Source: Cellulomonas sp. JH27-2
GTDB taxonomy: Bacteria > Actinomycetota > Actinomycetes > Actinomycetales > Cellulomonadaceae
Direction: 5' to 3'
DNA: 64,000 nucleotides
Assembly (NCBI RefSeq): GCF_014837175.1
Contig: NZ_JACYFR010000002.1
Span: 62,001-126,000 of the forward strand
The translations under genes and the position numbers were made by a program. This document shows, one piece after another, positions 50,601-60,987 of this stretch; within the stretch, counting starts at the first letter, position 1; each line of letters opens with the position of its first letter. The notes beneath the pieces were generated by a model. It did no database searches. It was not told the DNA's origin and was given only the letters and a program-made list of their open reading frames with translations.

Positions 50601-52124
50601 GTGAAGCAAGGGTCGGTGCGGGTCCGCGGTGCGGTCGCGCTCGCGCTCGCGGCGGTGCTGTCCGGAGCGGGGCTGGCAGCCTCGCCCGCGCAGGCGGCGG
50701 CCGACGACGACGAGCTCACCGCGGGTCAGCAGCTGAAACCCTCGCAGTCCCTGGTCTCGGCGGACGGCGGCCAGGTGGCCGTGGTTCAGAAGACCGGAGA
50801 GCTCGCCCTGTACGAGGTGGGCGGCGACCTGCGCTGGACCAGCGGCCCCGGGGTGAAGGGATCGCGCCTCGTCGTGCGCTCGACGGGTGACGTCGCGCTC
50901 GTCGCGCCCGACGGGACCGTCGGCTGGCACACGGGGACGAAGGGCATCAAGGGCGCGCGGCTGGTGGTGCAGGACGACGGGGACCTCGTCGTGCGGGACA
51001 CGAAGGGCACGGTGCAGTGGTCCGCGGGCACGGCGACGCCGCCCACGATGCTGAACGCGGGGGAGAAGCTCGAGCCGGGCAAGGTGCTGTCCTCGCAGGA
51101 CGGGCGCAGCACGCTCGTCATGGGCGAGGACGGCGACCTGCAGCTCCTGGGTCCGGACGCGCGGCCGCGCTGGTCGACGGACACCGACCGCGCGGGCTCG
51201 TCGCTGGTGCTCTCGGAGCAGGGCGACCTCGCGGTGCGGACGGAGGCAGGGTACGTCCGCTGGCACACCGGGACGTGGGGGCACGAGGACGCGACCCTCG
51301 TGCTCCAGGACGACGGCGACCTGCAGCTCCTGGACCCTGACGGGACCGTGCTGTGGAGCACGGGCACAGCGCTGGGTGAGCCGGAGCTGGCGGCCGGCAA
51401 GCGGCTGGTCGCCGGGGAGCGGCTCGACTCGCCGGACGGCCGCGTGAGCCTGCTGGTCGACGAGGACGGTCTACGGCTCGAGATCGACGGGCGGGCGGTG
51501 TGGGCCGTGCTGCCCGCCTACCCGGACGCCGAGCTGCGGCTGTCGCTCGGGAAGTCGGGGAACCTGGTGCTCAAGGGCACCGACGGTGCCATCTACTGGA
51601 CCTCGGAGACGGTGAGCAAGGGGGCGACGCTCGCGGTGGACGCCGGCGGGCTGGTGCTGCGGGCTGCGAACGGCGAGGAGCTCTGGCGCGCCGACGTGCC
51701 GCCGGGCGCGCTCGGCGCCCCCGTCACGAGCGACTGCTCGACGGTCGTCGCGCCGGTCCCGCTCGAGGCGACCGCGCTGACGAGCACCGGGATCCGCCTG
51801 AACCCGTGCCTGGTGACGGCCGTCGAGGCCCTGCAGGCGGCGGCGAAGGCCGACGGCATCGACCTGAGCGGCTGGGGCTGGCGCAGCAACGAGCAGCAGC
51901 GCGCGCTGCGGGCGCGCAACTGCACCGCGTCGGGCTGCCGTCCGGCGACCGCCACGCCGGGCACGTCCCGGCACGAGCGCGGGCTCGCGATCGACTTCAC
52001 CGTGAACGGGCACGTCATCACCGCAGGGTCGGCGGCGTGGACGTGGATGGTGCGCAACGCCCCGACGTACGGGCTGAAGAACCTGCCCGGTGAGCCGTGG
52101 CACTGGAGCGTCGACGGTTGGTGA
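50601..52124 (+). CDS. Exported bulb-lectin repeat protein with D,D-/L,D-carboxypeptidase (VanY-like) domain
   Basis: 507 residues. Signal peptide to about residue 33 (ASPAQA-AAD). Residues 40-370 carry bulb-type (B) lectin repeats with the repeating GDLVV/GDLQLL...W.TGT pattern (DDGDLVVRDTKGTVQWS, DDGDLQLLDPDGTVLWS). The C-terminal domain (about 400-507) has SRHERGLAIDF (SxHxxGxAxD) and EPWHWS, the zinc-peptidase signature of VanY/DacB-type carboxypeptidases. It probably anchors on a mannose-like cell-wall glycan while trimming peptidoglycan. GTG 50601 has GGGGGG upstream. A palindrome TTCACCCGTGTGAA (50506-50519) lies in its promoter region. Confidence 0.88.
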   Translation: MKQGSVRVRGAVALALAAVLSGAGLAASPAQAAADDDELTAGQQLKPSQSLVSADGGQVAVVQKTGELALYEVGGDLRWTSGPGVKGSRLVVRSTGDVALVAPDGTVGWHTGTKGIKGARLVVQDDGDLVVRDTKGTVQWSAGTATPPTMLNAGEKLEPGKVLSSQDGRSTLVMGEDGDLQLLGPDARPRWSTDTDRAGSSLVLSEQGDLAVRTEAGYVRWHTGTWGHEDATLVLQDDGDLQLLDPDGTVLWSTGTALGEPELAAGKRLVAGERLDSPDGRVSLLVDEDGLRLEIDGRAVWAVLPAYPDAELRLSLGKSGNLVLKGTDGAIYWTSETVSKGATLAVDAGGLVLRAANGEELWRADVPPGALGAPVTSDCSTVVAPVPLEATALTSTGIRLNPCLVTAVEALQAAAKADGIDLSGWGWRSNEQQRALRARNCTASGCRPATATPGTSRHERGLAIDFTVNGHVITAGSAAWTWMVRNAPTYGLKNLPGEPWHWSVDGW

Positions 52125-52135
52125 GCGCGGGCCTC

Positions 52136-52141
52136 TAGGCT
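52136..52141 (+). promoter_or_regulatory. -10 box of the MntR-like gene (leaderless)
   Basis: TAGGCT, seven bases before GTG 52149. Confidence 0.45.
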
Positions 52142-52148
52142 GGGCGCC

Positions 52149-52877
52149 GTGAGTGCTGACGACGTGACCGCCGGGCCCGCGGGCTCCGCGGCCGCCTCCT
52201 TCGGCGGCGCCGACGCACTGAGCGCGGTGAGCCAGGACTACCTCAAGGTCATCTGGGCGGCGACCGAGTGGGAGGACCGGCCGGTCACCACCAAGCTGCT
52301 CGCGGGCCGGCTGGGCGTGGGGGCGTCGACGGTGTCCGAGACGGTGCGCCGTCTGGCTGACTCGGGGCTCGTCACGCACGAGCCGTACGGTGCCGTCGGC
52401 CTGACGGAGCACGGACGGCTGCTCGCACTCGCGATGGTGCGTCGGCACCGGTTGGTCGAGACCTTCCTGGTCCAGGTCCTGGGCTACGGGTGGGACGAGG
52501 TGCACGACGAGGCGGAGGTGCTCGAGCACGCGGTGTCCGACGTGTTCGTCGAGCGGCTCGCGGCGCACCTGGGCCACCCGACGCGGGACCCGCACGGCGA
52601 TCCCATCCCCGGGGTGGACGGCACGTTCGCCCCGCCGCCCGCGACCTCCCTGTGGCAGGCGTCGGCGGGGCACTGGCAGGTGGCGCGGATCTCCGACGCC
52701 GATCCCGAGCTGCTGCGGCACGTCGAGGCCGTGGGCCTGGTGCTCGACGCACCGGTCGAGGTCGTGGCCCGCCGCGAGGCGATCGGCCTGGTCTCGCTGC
52801 TCGTCGGGCCGGAGCGTGCGTCGACGGAGCTCGGCGAGGTCGCGGCGCGCTCGATCTGGCTCGTCGCGGCGGACTGA
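52149..52877 (+). CDS. mntR: DtxR/MntR-family metal-dependent regulator (manganese type)
   Basis: 242 residues: winged helix (VTTKLLAGRLGVGASTVSET), dimer domain and a C-terminal SH3-like part (DGTFAPPPATSLW onward). Metal site by comparison with DtxR: RRHRLVETF and VHDEAEVLEHAVSD keep the His and Glu ligands, but the DtxR Cys is Glu here and the N-terminal ligand is Asp30 (SQDYLK) rather than Met, the pattern of manganese-responsive MntR. Its start is leaderless. Target genes are not identifiable in the window. Confidence 0.8.
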   Translation: MSADDVTAGPAGSAAASFGGADALSAVSQDYLKVIWAATEWEDRPVTTKLLAGRLGVGASTVSETVRRLADSGLVTHEPYGAVGLTEHGRLLALAMVRRHRLVETFLVQVLGYGWDEVHDEAEVLEHAVSDVFVERLAAHLGHPTRDPHGDPIPGVDGTFAPPPATSLWQASAGHWQVARISDADPELLRHVEAVGLVLDAPVEVVARREAIGLVSLLVGPERASTELGEVAARSIWLVAAD

Positions 52878-52957
52878 CCTAGGCTGAGCCCATCCACCGG
52901 AGTCCACACCGTCGTCCTCCGCCGCCGGATCGAATCGATACGACCTTGGAGAGACGC

Positions 52958-54211
52958 ATGCTTCCGCTGCCCGCCGGCAAGGCCCGCGCCGCGCTGTTCG
53001 CGCTCGCGCTGGGCGGCTTCGGCATCGGCACCACCGAGTTCGCGACCATGGGTCTGCTGCCGGAGATCGCCGACGACCTCGGCATCTCGATCCCGGTGGC
53101 CGGGTACGCCATCACGGCCTACGCGCTCGGTGTCGTCGTCGGTGCGCCCACGCTTGCCGCGCTGGGTGCCCGCATGGACCGCCGCCGCCTGCTGATCTGG
53201 CTCATGGTGGCATTCACCTGCGCGAACGTGCTCTCTGCGTTCGCCCCCAGCGCGTCGACCCTCGTCGCCGCGCGCTTCCTGGCCGGTCTGCCGCACGGTG
53301 CCTTCTTCGGCGTCGGGGCGGTGATGGGGACCGCGGTCGTCGGGCAGGCGCGCCGTGGCCGGGCGGTCTCGTCGATGATGGCCGGCCTGACCATCGCGTG
53401 CGCCATCGGCGTGCCGCTCACCGCGATCGTCGGGCACGCCGCCGGGTGGCGGTGGTCGTTCGTCGGCGTGGGTGTCATCGGGCTCGCGACCCTGCTGGCG
53501 CTGCGCGCCTGGACGCCGCCGCTCTCCCCGCACGAGGGCGCCACCGTACGCACCGAGCTGGCGGCACTGCGCAACCGCCGCCTGTGGATCGCGTTCGGCG
53601 CGGGCGCGATCGGGTTCGGCGGGATGTTCGCCGTCTACTCCTACGTCAAGCCGCTGCTCACCGACGCGGCCGGCGTCGACGTCGCCGTGGTCCCCGTCGT
53701 CCTGGCGCTGTACGGGCTTGGCATGACGGCGGGCACGCTCATCGGCGGCCGGCTCGCCGACCGGTCCGTCTACCGCACCGTCATCGTCGGCATGGTGTCG
53801 ACCATCGCCGTGCTCGTCGCGATCGGCGTCGTGGGCCACCAACCGGTGGCCGTCGTCGTCGCGCTCGTGCTGCTGGGCGTGACCTCGCAGATCCTGGGTC
53901 TGTCCCTGCAGACGCGGCTCATGGACGTCTCGCCCGCGGCGCCGTCACTCGGCGCCGCGCTGTGCCACTCCGCCCTCAACCTGGGCAACGCGACGGGTGC
54001 GTTCCTGGGCGGGCTGGTGATCGAGGCAGGCCTGGGCTACCTCGCGCCCGCGTGGGTCGGGGCGGGGCTGACCGCGCTGGGGCTGCTGGCCATGCTCACG
54101 GTGGGCCGCGCCGGGCCCGAGCCGGTCGCCCCCGCCGCCGTCCCGGAGCACGTCGACGACGTGCCCGACCGTCCTGGCGACCTCACGGCGGCCGGTAAAC
54201 TCGGCAGGTGA
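52958..54211 (+). CDS. MFS transporter (DHA1 family)
   Basis: 417 residues, twelve membrane segments. [20 protein letters not shown] (the opening of drug:H+ antiporter-1 carriers), [13 protein letters not shown] (motif A) and [18 protein letters not shown] 52958 has GGAGAG upstream; a TTG 12 bases earlier is less likely. Its last codons contain the -10 box and overlap the start of leuS. Exported drug or metabolite unknown. Confidence 0.88.
   Translation: MLPLPAGKARAALFALALGGFGIGTTEFATMGLLPEIADDLGISIPVAGYAITAYALGVVVGAPTLAALGARMDRRRLLIWLMVAFTCANVLSAFAPSASTLVAARFLAGLPHGAFFGVGAVMGTAVVGQARRGRAVSSMMAGLTIACAIGVPLTAIVGHAAGWRWSFVGVGVIGLATLLALRAWTPPLSPHEGATVRTELAALRNRRLWIAFGAGAIGFGGMFAVYSYVKPLLTDAAGVDVAVVPVVLALYGLGMTAGTLIGGRLADRSVYRTVIVGMVSTIAVLVAIGVVGHQPVAVVVALVLLGVTSQILGLSLQTRLMDVSPAAPSLGAALCHSALNLGNATGAFLGGLVIEAGLGYLAPAWVGAGLTALGLLAMLTVGRAGPEPVAPAAVPEHVDDVPDRPGDLTAAGKLGR
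54196..54201 (+). promoter_or_regulatory. -10 box of leuS (leaderless)
   Basis: TAAACT inside the MFS gene, six bases before GTG 54208. Confidence 0.55.
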
Positions 54212-57141
54212 CTTCGCAGGACACCCCCGCCCCCGCCCACGCCGGACCCCCGACGGCCTCGGACGACGTGCCGTTCCGGTACACGGCCGCGCTCGCGCAG
54301 GACATCGAGCTGCGCTGGCAGGACGCGTGGCAGGAGCGCGGCACGTTCTACGCCGCCAACCCGACGGGTGCGCTCACGGACGGCGACGGGCGGCACGCGC
54401 AGCCGTCGGCCAAGCCCTTCTTCGTGATGGACATGTTCCCGTACCCGTCGGGCGCGGGTCTGCACATCGGTCACCCGCTCGGGTACATCGCCACCGACGT
54501 GGTCGCGCGCTTCCGCCGCATGCAGGGCGACAACGTGCTGCACGCGCTCGGGTTCGACGCGTTCGGCCTGCCCGCCGAGCAGTACGCCGTGCAGACGGGG
54601 CAGCACCCGCGCACCACCACCGAGGCCAACATCGCGATCATGCAGCGCCAGCTGCGTCGCCTGGGGCTGGCGCACGACCCGCGCCGGTCGTTCGCGACGA
54701 TCGACCCCGAGTACGTGCGCTGGACGCAGTGGATCTTCCTGCAGATCTTCGACTCCTGGTACGACGAGGACGCGGTGCGGGCCGACGGCGGCCGTGGTGC
54801 CGCACGCCCCGTCGCGGAGCTCGAGGCCGCCTACGCCGCGGGCCGCGCGCTGCCGGAGGTCGACGGGATCGCAGCCGGGTCCGCGTGGGCGGACCTGGAC
54901 GCCGTCCAGCGTCGCCGCGTCGTCGACTCCCAGCGCCTCGCCTACGTCTCCGAGACGCCCGTGAACTGGTGCCCGGGCCTGGGCACGGTGCTGGCCAACG
55001 AGGAGGTCACGTCGGAAGGGCGCTCCGAGCGTGGCAACTTCCCGGTCTTCCAGCGCAGCCTGCGCCAGTGGAACATGCGGATCACGGCCTACGCGGACCG
55101 GCTGACCGACGACCTGGAGCACATCGACTGGCCCGAGAAGGTCAAGTCGATGCAGCGGCACTGGATCGGCCGCTCGTCAGGCGCCCGCGTGCGCTTCGCG
55201 GTGGTGGGCGGCGACGCCGTCGAGGTCTTCACCACCCGTCCGGACACGCTGTTCGGCGCCACGTTCATGGTGGTCGCCCCCGAGCACCCGCTGCTCGACG
55301 AGGTGCCCGCGGCCTGGCCCGACGGCACGCGCGACGCCTGGACCGGTGGCCACGCAACCCCGTCCGAGGCGGTCGCCGCGTACCGGGCCGAGGCCGGCGC
55401 CAAGACCGCCGTCGAGCGTCAGGCCGACGCGGGCCGCAAGACCGGCGTCTTCACCGGCCACCTGGCCGCCAACCCCGTCAACGGCGACCTGCTGCCCGTG
55501 TTCACCGCGGACTACGTCCTCATGGGCTACGGCACGGGCGCCATCATGGCCGTCCCCGGCGGCGACGAGCGCGACTTCGCGTTCGCGCAGGCCTACGAGC
55601 TGCCCGTGGTCTACACGGTCGACGCGCCGGACGGCGCGCCCGAGGGTGCCCGCACGGGAGCCGGTCCTGTCATCAACTCGTCGAACGACGCCCTGAGCCT
55701 GGACGGGCTGGCCGTGCCGGAGGCGAAGACCGCGATGATCGCGTGGCTGGCCGAGCGTGGCGTGGGCGAGGAGACCATCACCTACCGCCTGCGCGACTGG
55801 CTGTTCAGCCGGCAGCGCTACTGGGGCGAGCCGTTCCCGATCGTCTACGACGAGAACGACCTGCCCATCGCGCTGCCCGCGGACGCGCTGCCTGTCAACC
55901 TGCCCGACGTGCCGGACTACTCGCCGCGCACGTTCGACCCGCAGGACGCCCACTCGTCGCCCGAGCCGCCGCTGGGCCGCAACGAGGACTGGGTCAACGT
56001 CACCCTGGACCTGGGCGAAGGCCCGAAGGTCTACCGGCGCGACACCAACACCATGCCCAACTGGGCCGGGTCGTGCTGGTACTACCTGCGCTACCTCGAC
56101 CCGACCAGCGACGTCACCCTCGTCGACCCGGCACTCGAGCAGTACTGGATGGGCCCGGGCCACGGCTCGCAGCCCGAGGGCTCGATCGGCGGCGTCGACC
56201 TGTACGTGGGCGGCGTCGAGCACGCCGTGCTGCACCTGCTGTACGCGCGCTTCTGGCACAAGGTGCTGTTCGACCTGGGCCACGTGTCCTCCGGCGAGCC
56301 CTTCCACAAGCTCTTCAACCAGGGCTACATCCAGGCGTACGCCTACACGGACGCCCGCGGTGTGCACGTGCCGGCGGCCGAGGTGGTCGAGGACGAGTCG
56401 TCGGCGACCGGGTTCAGCTGGAACGGCGAGGCCGTCAACCGTGAGTACGGCAAGATGGGCAAGTCGCTGAAGAACATGGTGACCCCCGACGAGATGTACG
56501 CGGAGTACGGCGCGGACACCCTGCGCGTGTACGAGATGTCGATGGGCCCGCTGGACCTGTCGCGTCCGTGGGAGACGCGGGCCGTGGTCGGGTCGCAGCG
56601 CTTCCTGCAGCGGCTGTGGCGCAACGTCGTCTCCGAGACCGACGGCTCGCTGGTCGTCACGGACGACGCGCCCGACGACGCGACGCTGCGCGTGCTGCAC
56701 CGCACCATCGCCGACGTGGGTGTCGACATGGCCGCGATGCGCGTCAACACCGCGATCGCCAAGCTCATCGTGCTGAACAACCACCTGACGACGTTGCCGG
56801 CGGCGCCGCGCTCGGCCGTCGAGGCGCTGGTCCTGATGACGTCTCCCGTCGCGCCGCACGTCGCCGAGGAGCTGTGGTCGCGGCTGGGCCACGAGCGTTC
56901 GCTCGCGCACGAGCCGTTCCCGGTGGCCGACGAGGCGTACCTCGTCGAGGAGACCGTGACCTGCGTGCTCCAGGTGCAGGGCAAGGTGCGCGGCCGCGTC
57001 GAGGTCGCGCCCGACGTCAGCGACGATGCGCTGCGTGAGCTCGCGCTCGCCGACGCCGGTGTGCAGCGCGCCCTGGACGGCCGGGACGTGCGGACCGTGA
57101 TCGTGCGCGCGCCCAAGCTCGTCAACGTGGTGCCGGCCTGA
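54208..57141 (+). CDS. leuS: Leucyl-tRNA synthetase
   Basis: 977 residues, full-length class I enzyme. HIGH-type motif [13 protein letters not shown] (about 82-94), WGEPFPI, an editing domain with [11 protein letters not shown] and [13 protein letters not shown], the KMSKS-type loop KMGKSLKN (about 750), and the anticodon domain at the end. It charges tRNA-Leu. GTG 54208 overlaps the MFS stop and is leaderless by its -10 spacing. Leads the leuS-degV-comEA-comEC-holA run. Confidence 0.97.
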   Translation: MTSQDTPAPAHAGPPTASDDVPFRYTAALAQDIELRWQDAWQERGTFYAANPTGALTDGDGRHAQPSAKPFFVMDMFPYPSGAGLHIGHPLGYIATDVVARFRRMQGDNVLHALGFDAFGLPAEQYAVQTGQHPRTTTEANIAIMQRQLRRLGLAHDPRRSFATIDPEYVRWTQWIFLQIFDSWYDEDAVRADGGRGAARPVAELEAAYAAGRALPEVDGIAAGSAWADLDAVQRRRVVDSQRLAYVSETPVNWCPGLGTVLANEEVTSEGRSERGNFPVFQRSLRQWNMRITAYADRLTDDLEHIDWPEKVKSMQRHWIGRSSGARVRFAVVGGDAVEVFTTRPDTLFGATFMVVAPEHPLLDEVPAAWPDGTRDAWTGGHATPSEAVAAYRAEAGAKTAVERQADAGRKTGVFTGHLAANPVNGDLLPVFTADYVLMGYGTGAIMAVPGGDERDFAFAQAYELPVVYTVDAPDGAPEGARTGAGPVINSSNDALSLDGLAVPEAKTAMIAWLAERGVGEETITYRLRDWLFSRQRYWGEPFPIVYDENDLPIALPADALPVNLPDVPDYSPRTFDPQDAHSSPEPPLGRNEDWVNVTLDLGEGPKVYRRDTNTMPNWAGSCWYYLRYLDPTSDVTLVDPALEQYWMGPGHGSQPEGSIGGVDLYVGGVEHAVLHLLYARFWHKVLFDLGHVSSGEPFHKLFNQGYIQAYAYTDARGVHVPAAEVVEDESSATGFSWNGEAVNREYGKMGKSLKNMVTPDEMYAEYGADTLRVYEMSMGPLDLSRPWETRAVVGSQRFLQRLWRNVVSETDGSLVVTDDAPDDATLRVLHRTIADVGVDMAAMRVNTAIAKLIVLNNHLTTLPAAPRSAVEALVLMTSPVAPHVAEELWSRLGHERSLAHEPFPVADEAYLVEETVTCVLQVQGKVRGRVEVAPDVSDDALRELALADAGVQRALDGRDVRTVIVRAPKLVNVVPA

Positions 57142-58112
57142 GCCGCGACCGCGGGTCCGCGGCCGCCTCGCCGGCGGTCGCGATCGTCACCGACTCGACG
57201 GCGTCCTTCCCTCCCGGCGTCGCCGAGCGCTGGGGGATCGGCGTGGTGCCGCTCGACGTCGTGGTGGACGGCGAGCGGTTCGCCGAGGGCGTCGACCTGT
57301 CTCCCGAGGGGCTGCTCGACGCGCTCACGGGCAACGCGGACGTGAGCACGTCCCAGCCGTCGCCCGCCGCGTTCGACGCCGCCTACGCGCGCGCCGCCGC
57401 GAGCGGGGCGACCGCCGTCGTCTCCGTGCACCTGTCCGGCCAGATGTCGGGGACGGTGCAGGCCGCGCGGCTCGCCGCGACCACCGCGCCCGTGCCGGTG
57501 CACGTGGTGGACTCCGGCACGGTCGGCATGGCGCTCGGCTTCGCGGTTCTCGAGGCCGCGCGCGTCGCGTCCGGCGGTCTCCCGGTGCCCGCGACGCTCG
57601 TCGCCCCGGTCCCGCCCGCCCCGCCCGCGGAGGGCAGGCGGTGGTTCCGACGCCGCGTCGAGGCGGCCCCGCTGCCACCGGTCGACGACGTCGTCGCGGC
57701 CGCCGACCGTGGCGCGGCCGCGTCGCGCGCGTGGTTCCTCGTCGACTCGCTCGACCACCTGCGCCGCGGTGGCCGGCTCAGTGCGCCGGCCGCGGCGCTC
57801 GGGATCGTCCTGGGGCTGCGCCCGCTGCTGACGATCGCGGACGGGTCCGTGGTCGTCGCCGAGAAGGTGCGCACCCGTCGGGCCGCTCGTGACCGCCTGC
57901 AGGCCGTGGTGCTGGACGACATCAAGGCACGCCCCGCCGCGCGGGCCGCGGTCCACCACCTGGGCCAGCCCGACCTCGCCCGCACGATGGCCGACCAGCT
58001 GGCCGCCTGGGCGGGGGAGCGACTCGTCGAGGTCGTGGTCTGCGAGTCGAGCGCCGTGCTCGCCGCGCACGCCGGACCGGGGCTCCTGGCCGTCGTCGTC
58101 ACCGACGCCTGA
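57138..58112 (+). CDS. DegV-family fatty-acid-binding protein
   Basis: About 324 residues. The essential N-terminal block [14 protein letters not shown] begins at codon 57177, upstream of every in-frame ATG, GTG or TTG. The only plausible initiator in the frame is CTG 57138, whose last bases overlap the leuS TGA (CTGA). The rest shows [11 protein letters not shown]-type loop ([18 protein letters not shown]), [18 protein letters not shown] and [15 protein letters not shown]. DegV proteins (FakB) bind a fatty acid and present it to the FakA kinase. The start is unusual or the region needs resequencing. Confidence 0.85.
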   Translation: MSRDRGSAAASPAVAIVTDSTASFPPGVAERWGIGVVPLDVVVDGERFAEGVDLSPEGLLDALTGNADVSTSQPSPAAFDAAYARAAASGATAVVSVHLSGQMSGTVQAARLAATTAPVPVHVVDSGTVGMALGFAVLEAARVASGGLPVPATLVAPVPPAPPAEGRRWFRRRVEAAPLPPVDDVVAAADRGAAASRAWFLVDSLDHLRRGGRLSAPAAALGIVLGLRPLLTIADGSVVVAEKVRTRRAARDRLQAVVLDDIKARPAARAAVHHLGQPDLARTMADQLAAWAGERLVEVVVCESSAVLAAHAGPGLLAVVVTDA

Positions 58113-58216
58113 CGGAGGCGTCGCCGCAGGCGGGCCGAGCCGACCACAGGCACGTGCCGCGGACGGGCGGTCCACAGTCCCGTGCCCCGGCGCGACGGGC
58201 TCCGGGAGGACGCACC

Positions 58217-58222
58217 TAACGT
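58217..58222 (+). promoter_or_regulatory. -10 box of comEA (leaderless)
   Basis: TAACGT, six bases before GTG 58229. Confidence 0.45.
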
Positions 58223-58228
58223 CGCGGG

Positions 58229-59404
58229 GTGCCCCGTCGACCTGTCCCGCCGACCAGCGACAGTGCACGGCTCGACGCGCTGCTCGCGCAGCGGACCGGG
58301 CCCGCCGCGCCCCCTCGGTCGCAGTCGGCGAGATCCTGGGTTCCTGCGCCGCCCGAGCCGAGCGTCCCGCCCGGTCCCGACGAGCCCCCCGACGACGACT
58401 GGCGCGTCCCCGACTGGATCCGGCAGGCCGGCGCCGCGCGTACAGCGCCTCCCGCAGCGCCTCCGGCTGCGTTGCCTGCCGTGCCGCCTGCTGCGTCGCC
58501 CGTGGTGTCGACGGCGCGCCCACCCTCCGCTGGACCACCCGCCCCCGAGCCTCCGGTGGTGCCGAGCAGCACGGGCCCTCGGGATGGTCGCGTCGCGACC
58601 GCCGACGCCATGGGGACCGTGCGCGACGGCTACGTGGCGGTGCACGGCGACCCGCTGGCGCGGAGCGCGGCGCCGCGGCGTCGTGTGCGATGGAGGGTCT
58701 CGTGGCGAGCCGCGGCGGCCGGGGCGCTCGCGTTGGCGCTGGTGGGCGGCGCGGTGGCGGTCCGCGCGGCGTCCGTGCGGGCCGGGGAGGCCGTCACCCT
58801 GCCCGTCCCGGCACCCGAGGGCACACCGGCGTCCATGTCCACCGTGGCGCCGGTCGTCGATGCGACCGCGGGCGCGAGCGCCGGACCGGCTGGCGGTGCG
58901 ACCCCCGTCCCGCGGACCGCCGCCGGGCAACCGCCCGTGGTCGTCCACGTGGTCGGCGCCGTCCGTCACGAAGGGCTCCAGCGGATGCCGCCCGGGAGCC
59001 GCGTCGCCGACGCGATCGACGCCGCCGGAGGTGCGACGTCGTCGGCGGACCTCGACGCGGTGAACCTCGCCCGGGTCCTGGTCGACGGCGAGCAGGTGGT
59101 GGTCCCACGCAAGGGCGAGAGCGAGCAGGGTGCTGGGTCCGACGAGCAGGGGGCGGCGCCGAGCACCCCAGGGGCACCCCCCGGGACCACCGCCGGCTCG
59201 GGTGCTGGAACGGCCGCCGTGGTGGACCTCAACACCGCGGACGCTGCGACCCTGGACGGGTTGCCGGGTGTCGGACCGGTCCTGGCGGGCCGCATCGTCG
59301 ACTACCGCCGCGAGCACCCGTTCGCGAGCATCGACCAGCTCGAGGACGTCCCGGGGATCGGTCCCGCGACGATGACCAGGCTGCGCGACCTGGTGCGGGT
59401 GTGA
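58229..59404 (+). CDS. comEA: ComEA-like DNA-binding competence protein
   Basis: 391 residues, long for ComEA because of a Pro/Ala-rich N-terminal 120 residues. Then a membrane segment (about 160-180), a SLBB domain (VVVHVVGAVRHEGLQRMPP, residues about 230-290) and C-terminal helix-hairpin-helix motifs (VVDLNTADAATLDGLPGVGP, residues about 330-391). It binds double-stranded DNA outside the membrane for uptake. The stop overlaps comEC (GTGA at 59401). Confidence 0.92.
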   Translation: MPRRPVPPTSDSARLDALLAQRTGPAAPPRSQSARSWVPAPPEPSVPPGPDEPPDDDWRVPDWIRQAGAARTAPPAAPPAALPAVPPAASPVVSTARPPSAGPPAPEPPVVPSSTGPRDGRVATADAMGTVRDGYVAVHGDPLARSAAPRRRVRWRVSWRAAAAGALALALVGGAVAVRAASVRAGEAVTLPVPAPEGTPASMSTVAPVVDATAGASAGPAGGATPVPRTAAGQPPVVVHVVGAVRHEGLQRMPPGSRVADAIDAAGGATSSADLDAVNLARVLVDGEQVVVPRKGESEQGAGSDEQGAAPSTPGAPPGTTAGSGAGTAAVVDLNTADAATLDGLPGVGPVLAGRIVDYRREHPFASIDQLEDVPGIGPATMTRLRDLVRV

Positions 59405-60924
59405 ACCTCCCGGGGGTGCGCGGCGCGGGGGAGAGCGACCTGTCATCGCCGCCCGAGCGAGGACTCGAGGTGCTCGACCTGCGCCTGGCACCGTCTGCGG
59501 CCGTCGCCTGGCTCGCAGCGATGCTCGTGGTGCGCGTCCCGGCGCCGTGCGGGCTGGTCGCGGCGCTCGTGTGTGCGTCGACGGCGGGCGTGGTGCTGGG
59601 GGTCAGAGCCCGCACGTCGACGATCACGCCCACGGTGGCGCTCGCGCTGCTGGTCGCGGCGATCACCGCCGGCACCGGTGCGGCGCAGGTCGCCTCGCGC
59701 GAGTCCGGTCGCTGGGCGGACCGGGTCGGCGCCGAGGTGGCGGTCACGGGCGTCGTCAGCGGTGACCCGACGGCCCTGCCTGCCGCCTGGCCCGGCGCGC
59801 CCGCGCGTGCGTCGTGGCTGCTCACGGTGGAGTCGGTGGCGCCGGTCCAGGACACGGCCGCAGCGCAGCGGGCCCACGCTCCGGTGCGGGTCCTGGGACC
59901 GGCGGGCGGCGGCGCGTTCCTCGGCGCCCGGGTCGCGCTGGTCGGGGTGCTGCGTGACACCCCGCGAGGAGAACGGGCGGTCGCCCTGCTGATCGCGGAC
60001 CGCCCGGTGCGCGTCCTGGCCCGCGCCGGACCCTGGTGGCGGGCCGGTGAGCCGATCCGCACGGCCGAGCAGCGCCTGGCGCAGTCGCTGACGGGCGACG
60101 CACGCGCGCTGCTCCCCGGCGTGACCGTGGGCGACACGTCGAGCGTGCCGCCGGACCTGACGGACGCCTTGCGGGTCGCCGGGCTCACCCACCTGACCGC
60201 GGTGTCCGGCGCCCACTTCTCCCTCGTGGCGATGCTCGCGCTCGCCGGTGCGGGCCTGGCGCGGGTGCCACGCCGCGCCCGGGCACCGGTCGTCCTCGCC
60301 GCGATGGTGGCCATGGTGCTCGTCGTGCACCCGTCGCCCAGCGTGCTCCGCGCGGCCGTGATGGGCCTCGTCGGTGTGTGGGCGCTGCTGCTCGACCGGC
60401 CCGCGCGGGCTCCTGCCGCGCTGGCAGCGTCGGTCGTCGTGCTGCTGGTGATCGACCCGTGGCTGGCGGGGGAGGTGGGGTTCGCGCTGTCGGTGCTGGC
60501 CACGGCCGGGATCGTCGTCGTCGCGCAACCGCTCGCGGTCCGCTGGTCGCGCTGGGGCCGGCGGACGGCCACGGTCCTGGCGGTCCCCGTCGCCGCGCAG
60601 CTCCTGTGCGCGCCGGTGATCGTGCTGCTGAACCCGACGCTGTCGCTCTACGCGGTCCCCGCGAACCTCGTCGCGGGGCCCGCCGTCGCACCGGCGACCG
60701 TCCTCGGCCTCGGCGCGGGTGTCGTGGAGCCCTGGTGCCACCCGCTCGCTCAGGCGCTGGCCTGGGCTGCGGGTGGGGCGTGCTGGTGGATCGGTGCGGT
60801 CGCCCGGTGCGCTGCGGCGCTGCCCGGCGCCAGGACGGCGTGGCTGCCCGGCGTGGTGGGTGCGGCGGTCCTCGCGATCGCCGGGGTCTGCGTCGCTCGC
60901 CTGCTGCTGCGGCCGCGTCGATGA
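59401..60924 (+). CDS. comEC: ComEC/Rec2 competence membrane channel, without the metallo-beta-lactamase domain
   Basis: 507 residues, short against roughly 700-800 for full ComEC. An N-terminal OB-like region (DUF4131), then the multi-helix Competence domain with GLTHLTAVSGAHFSLVAMLA, PSVLRAAVMGLVGVWALL and PWLAGEVGFALSVLATAGIV. The ORF ends at TGA 60922 with RLLLRPRR directly after the last membrane helix; no HxHxDH metallo-beta-lactamase motif follows. The start overlaps comEA (GTGA). The nuclease-like domain is either absent in this lineage or encoded elsewhere. Confidence 0.9.
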   Translation: MNLPGVRGAGESDLSSPPERGLEVLDLRLAPSAAVAWLAAMLVVRVPAPCGLVAALVCASTAGVVLGVRARTSTITPTVALALLVAAITAGTGAAQVASRESGRWADRVGAEVAVTGVVSGDPTALPAAWPGAPARASWLLTVESVAPVQDTAAAQRAHAPVRVLGPAGGGAFLGARVALVGVLRDTPRGERAVALLIADRPVRVLARAGPWWRAGEPIRTAEQRLAQSLTGDARALLPGVTVGDTSSVPPDLTDALRVAGLTHLTAVSGAHFSLVAMLALAGAGLARVPRRARAPVVLAAMVAMVLVVHPSPSVLRAAVMGLVGVWALLLDRPARAPAALAASVVVLLVIDPWLAGEVGFALSVLATAGIVVVAQPLAVRWSRWGRRTATVLAVPVAAQLLCAPVIVLLNPTLSLYAVPANLVAGPAVAPATVLGLGAGVVEPWCHPLAQALAWAAGGACWWIGAVARCAAALPGARTAWLPGVVGAAVLAIAGVCVARLLLRPRR

Positions 60925-60975
60925 TCGCGGCACGGCCCACGGGCCCGGGCGGTCGATGGTGTCGGTGGCGTCGGG

Positions 60976-60981
60976 CAGACT
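60976..60981 (+). promoter_or_regulatory. -10 box of holA (leaderless)
   Basis: CAGACT, six bases before GTG 60988, which argues for that GTG over the in-frame GTG at 60982. Confidence 0.4.
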
Positions 60982-60987
60982 GTGCGG

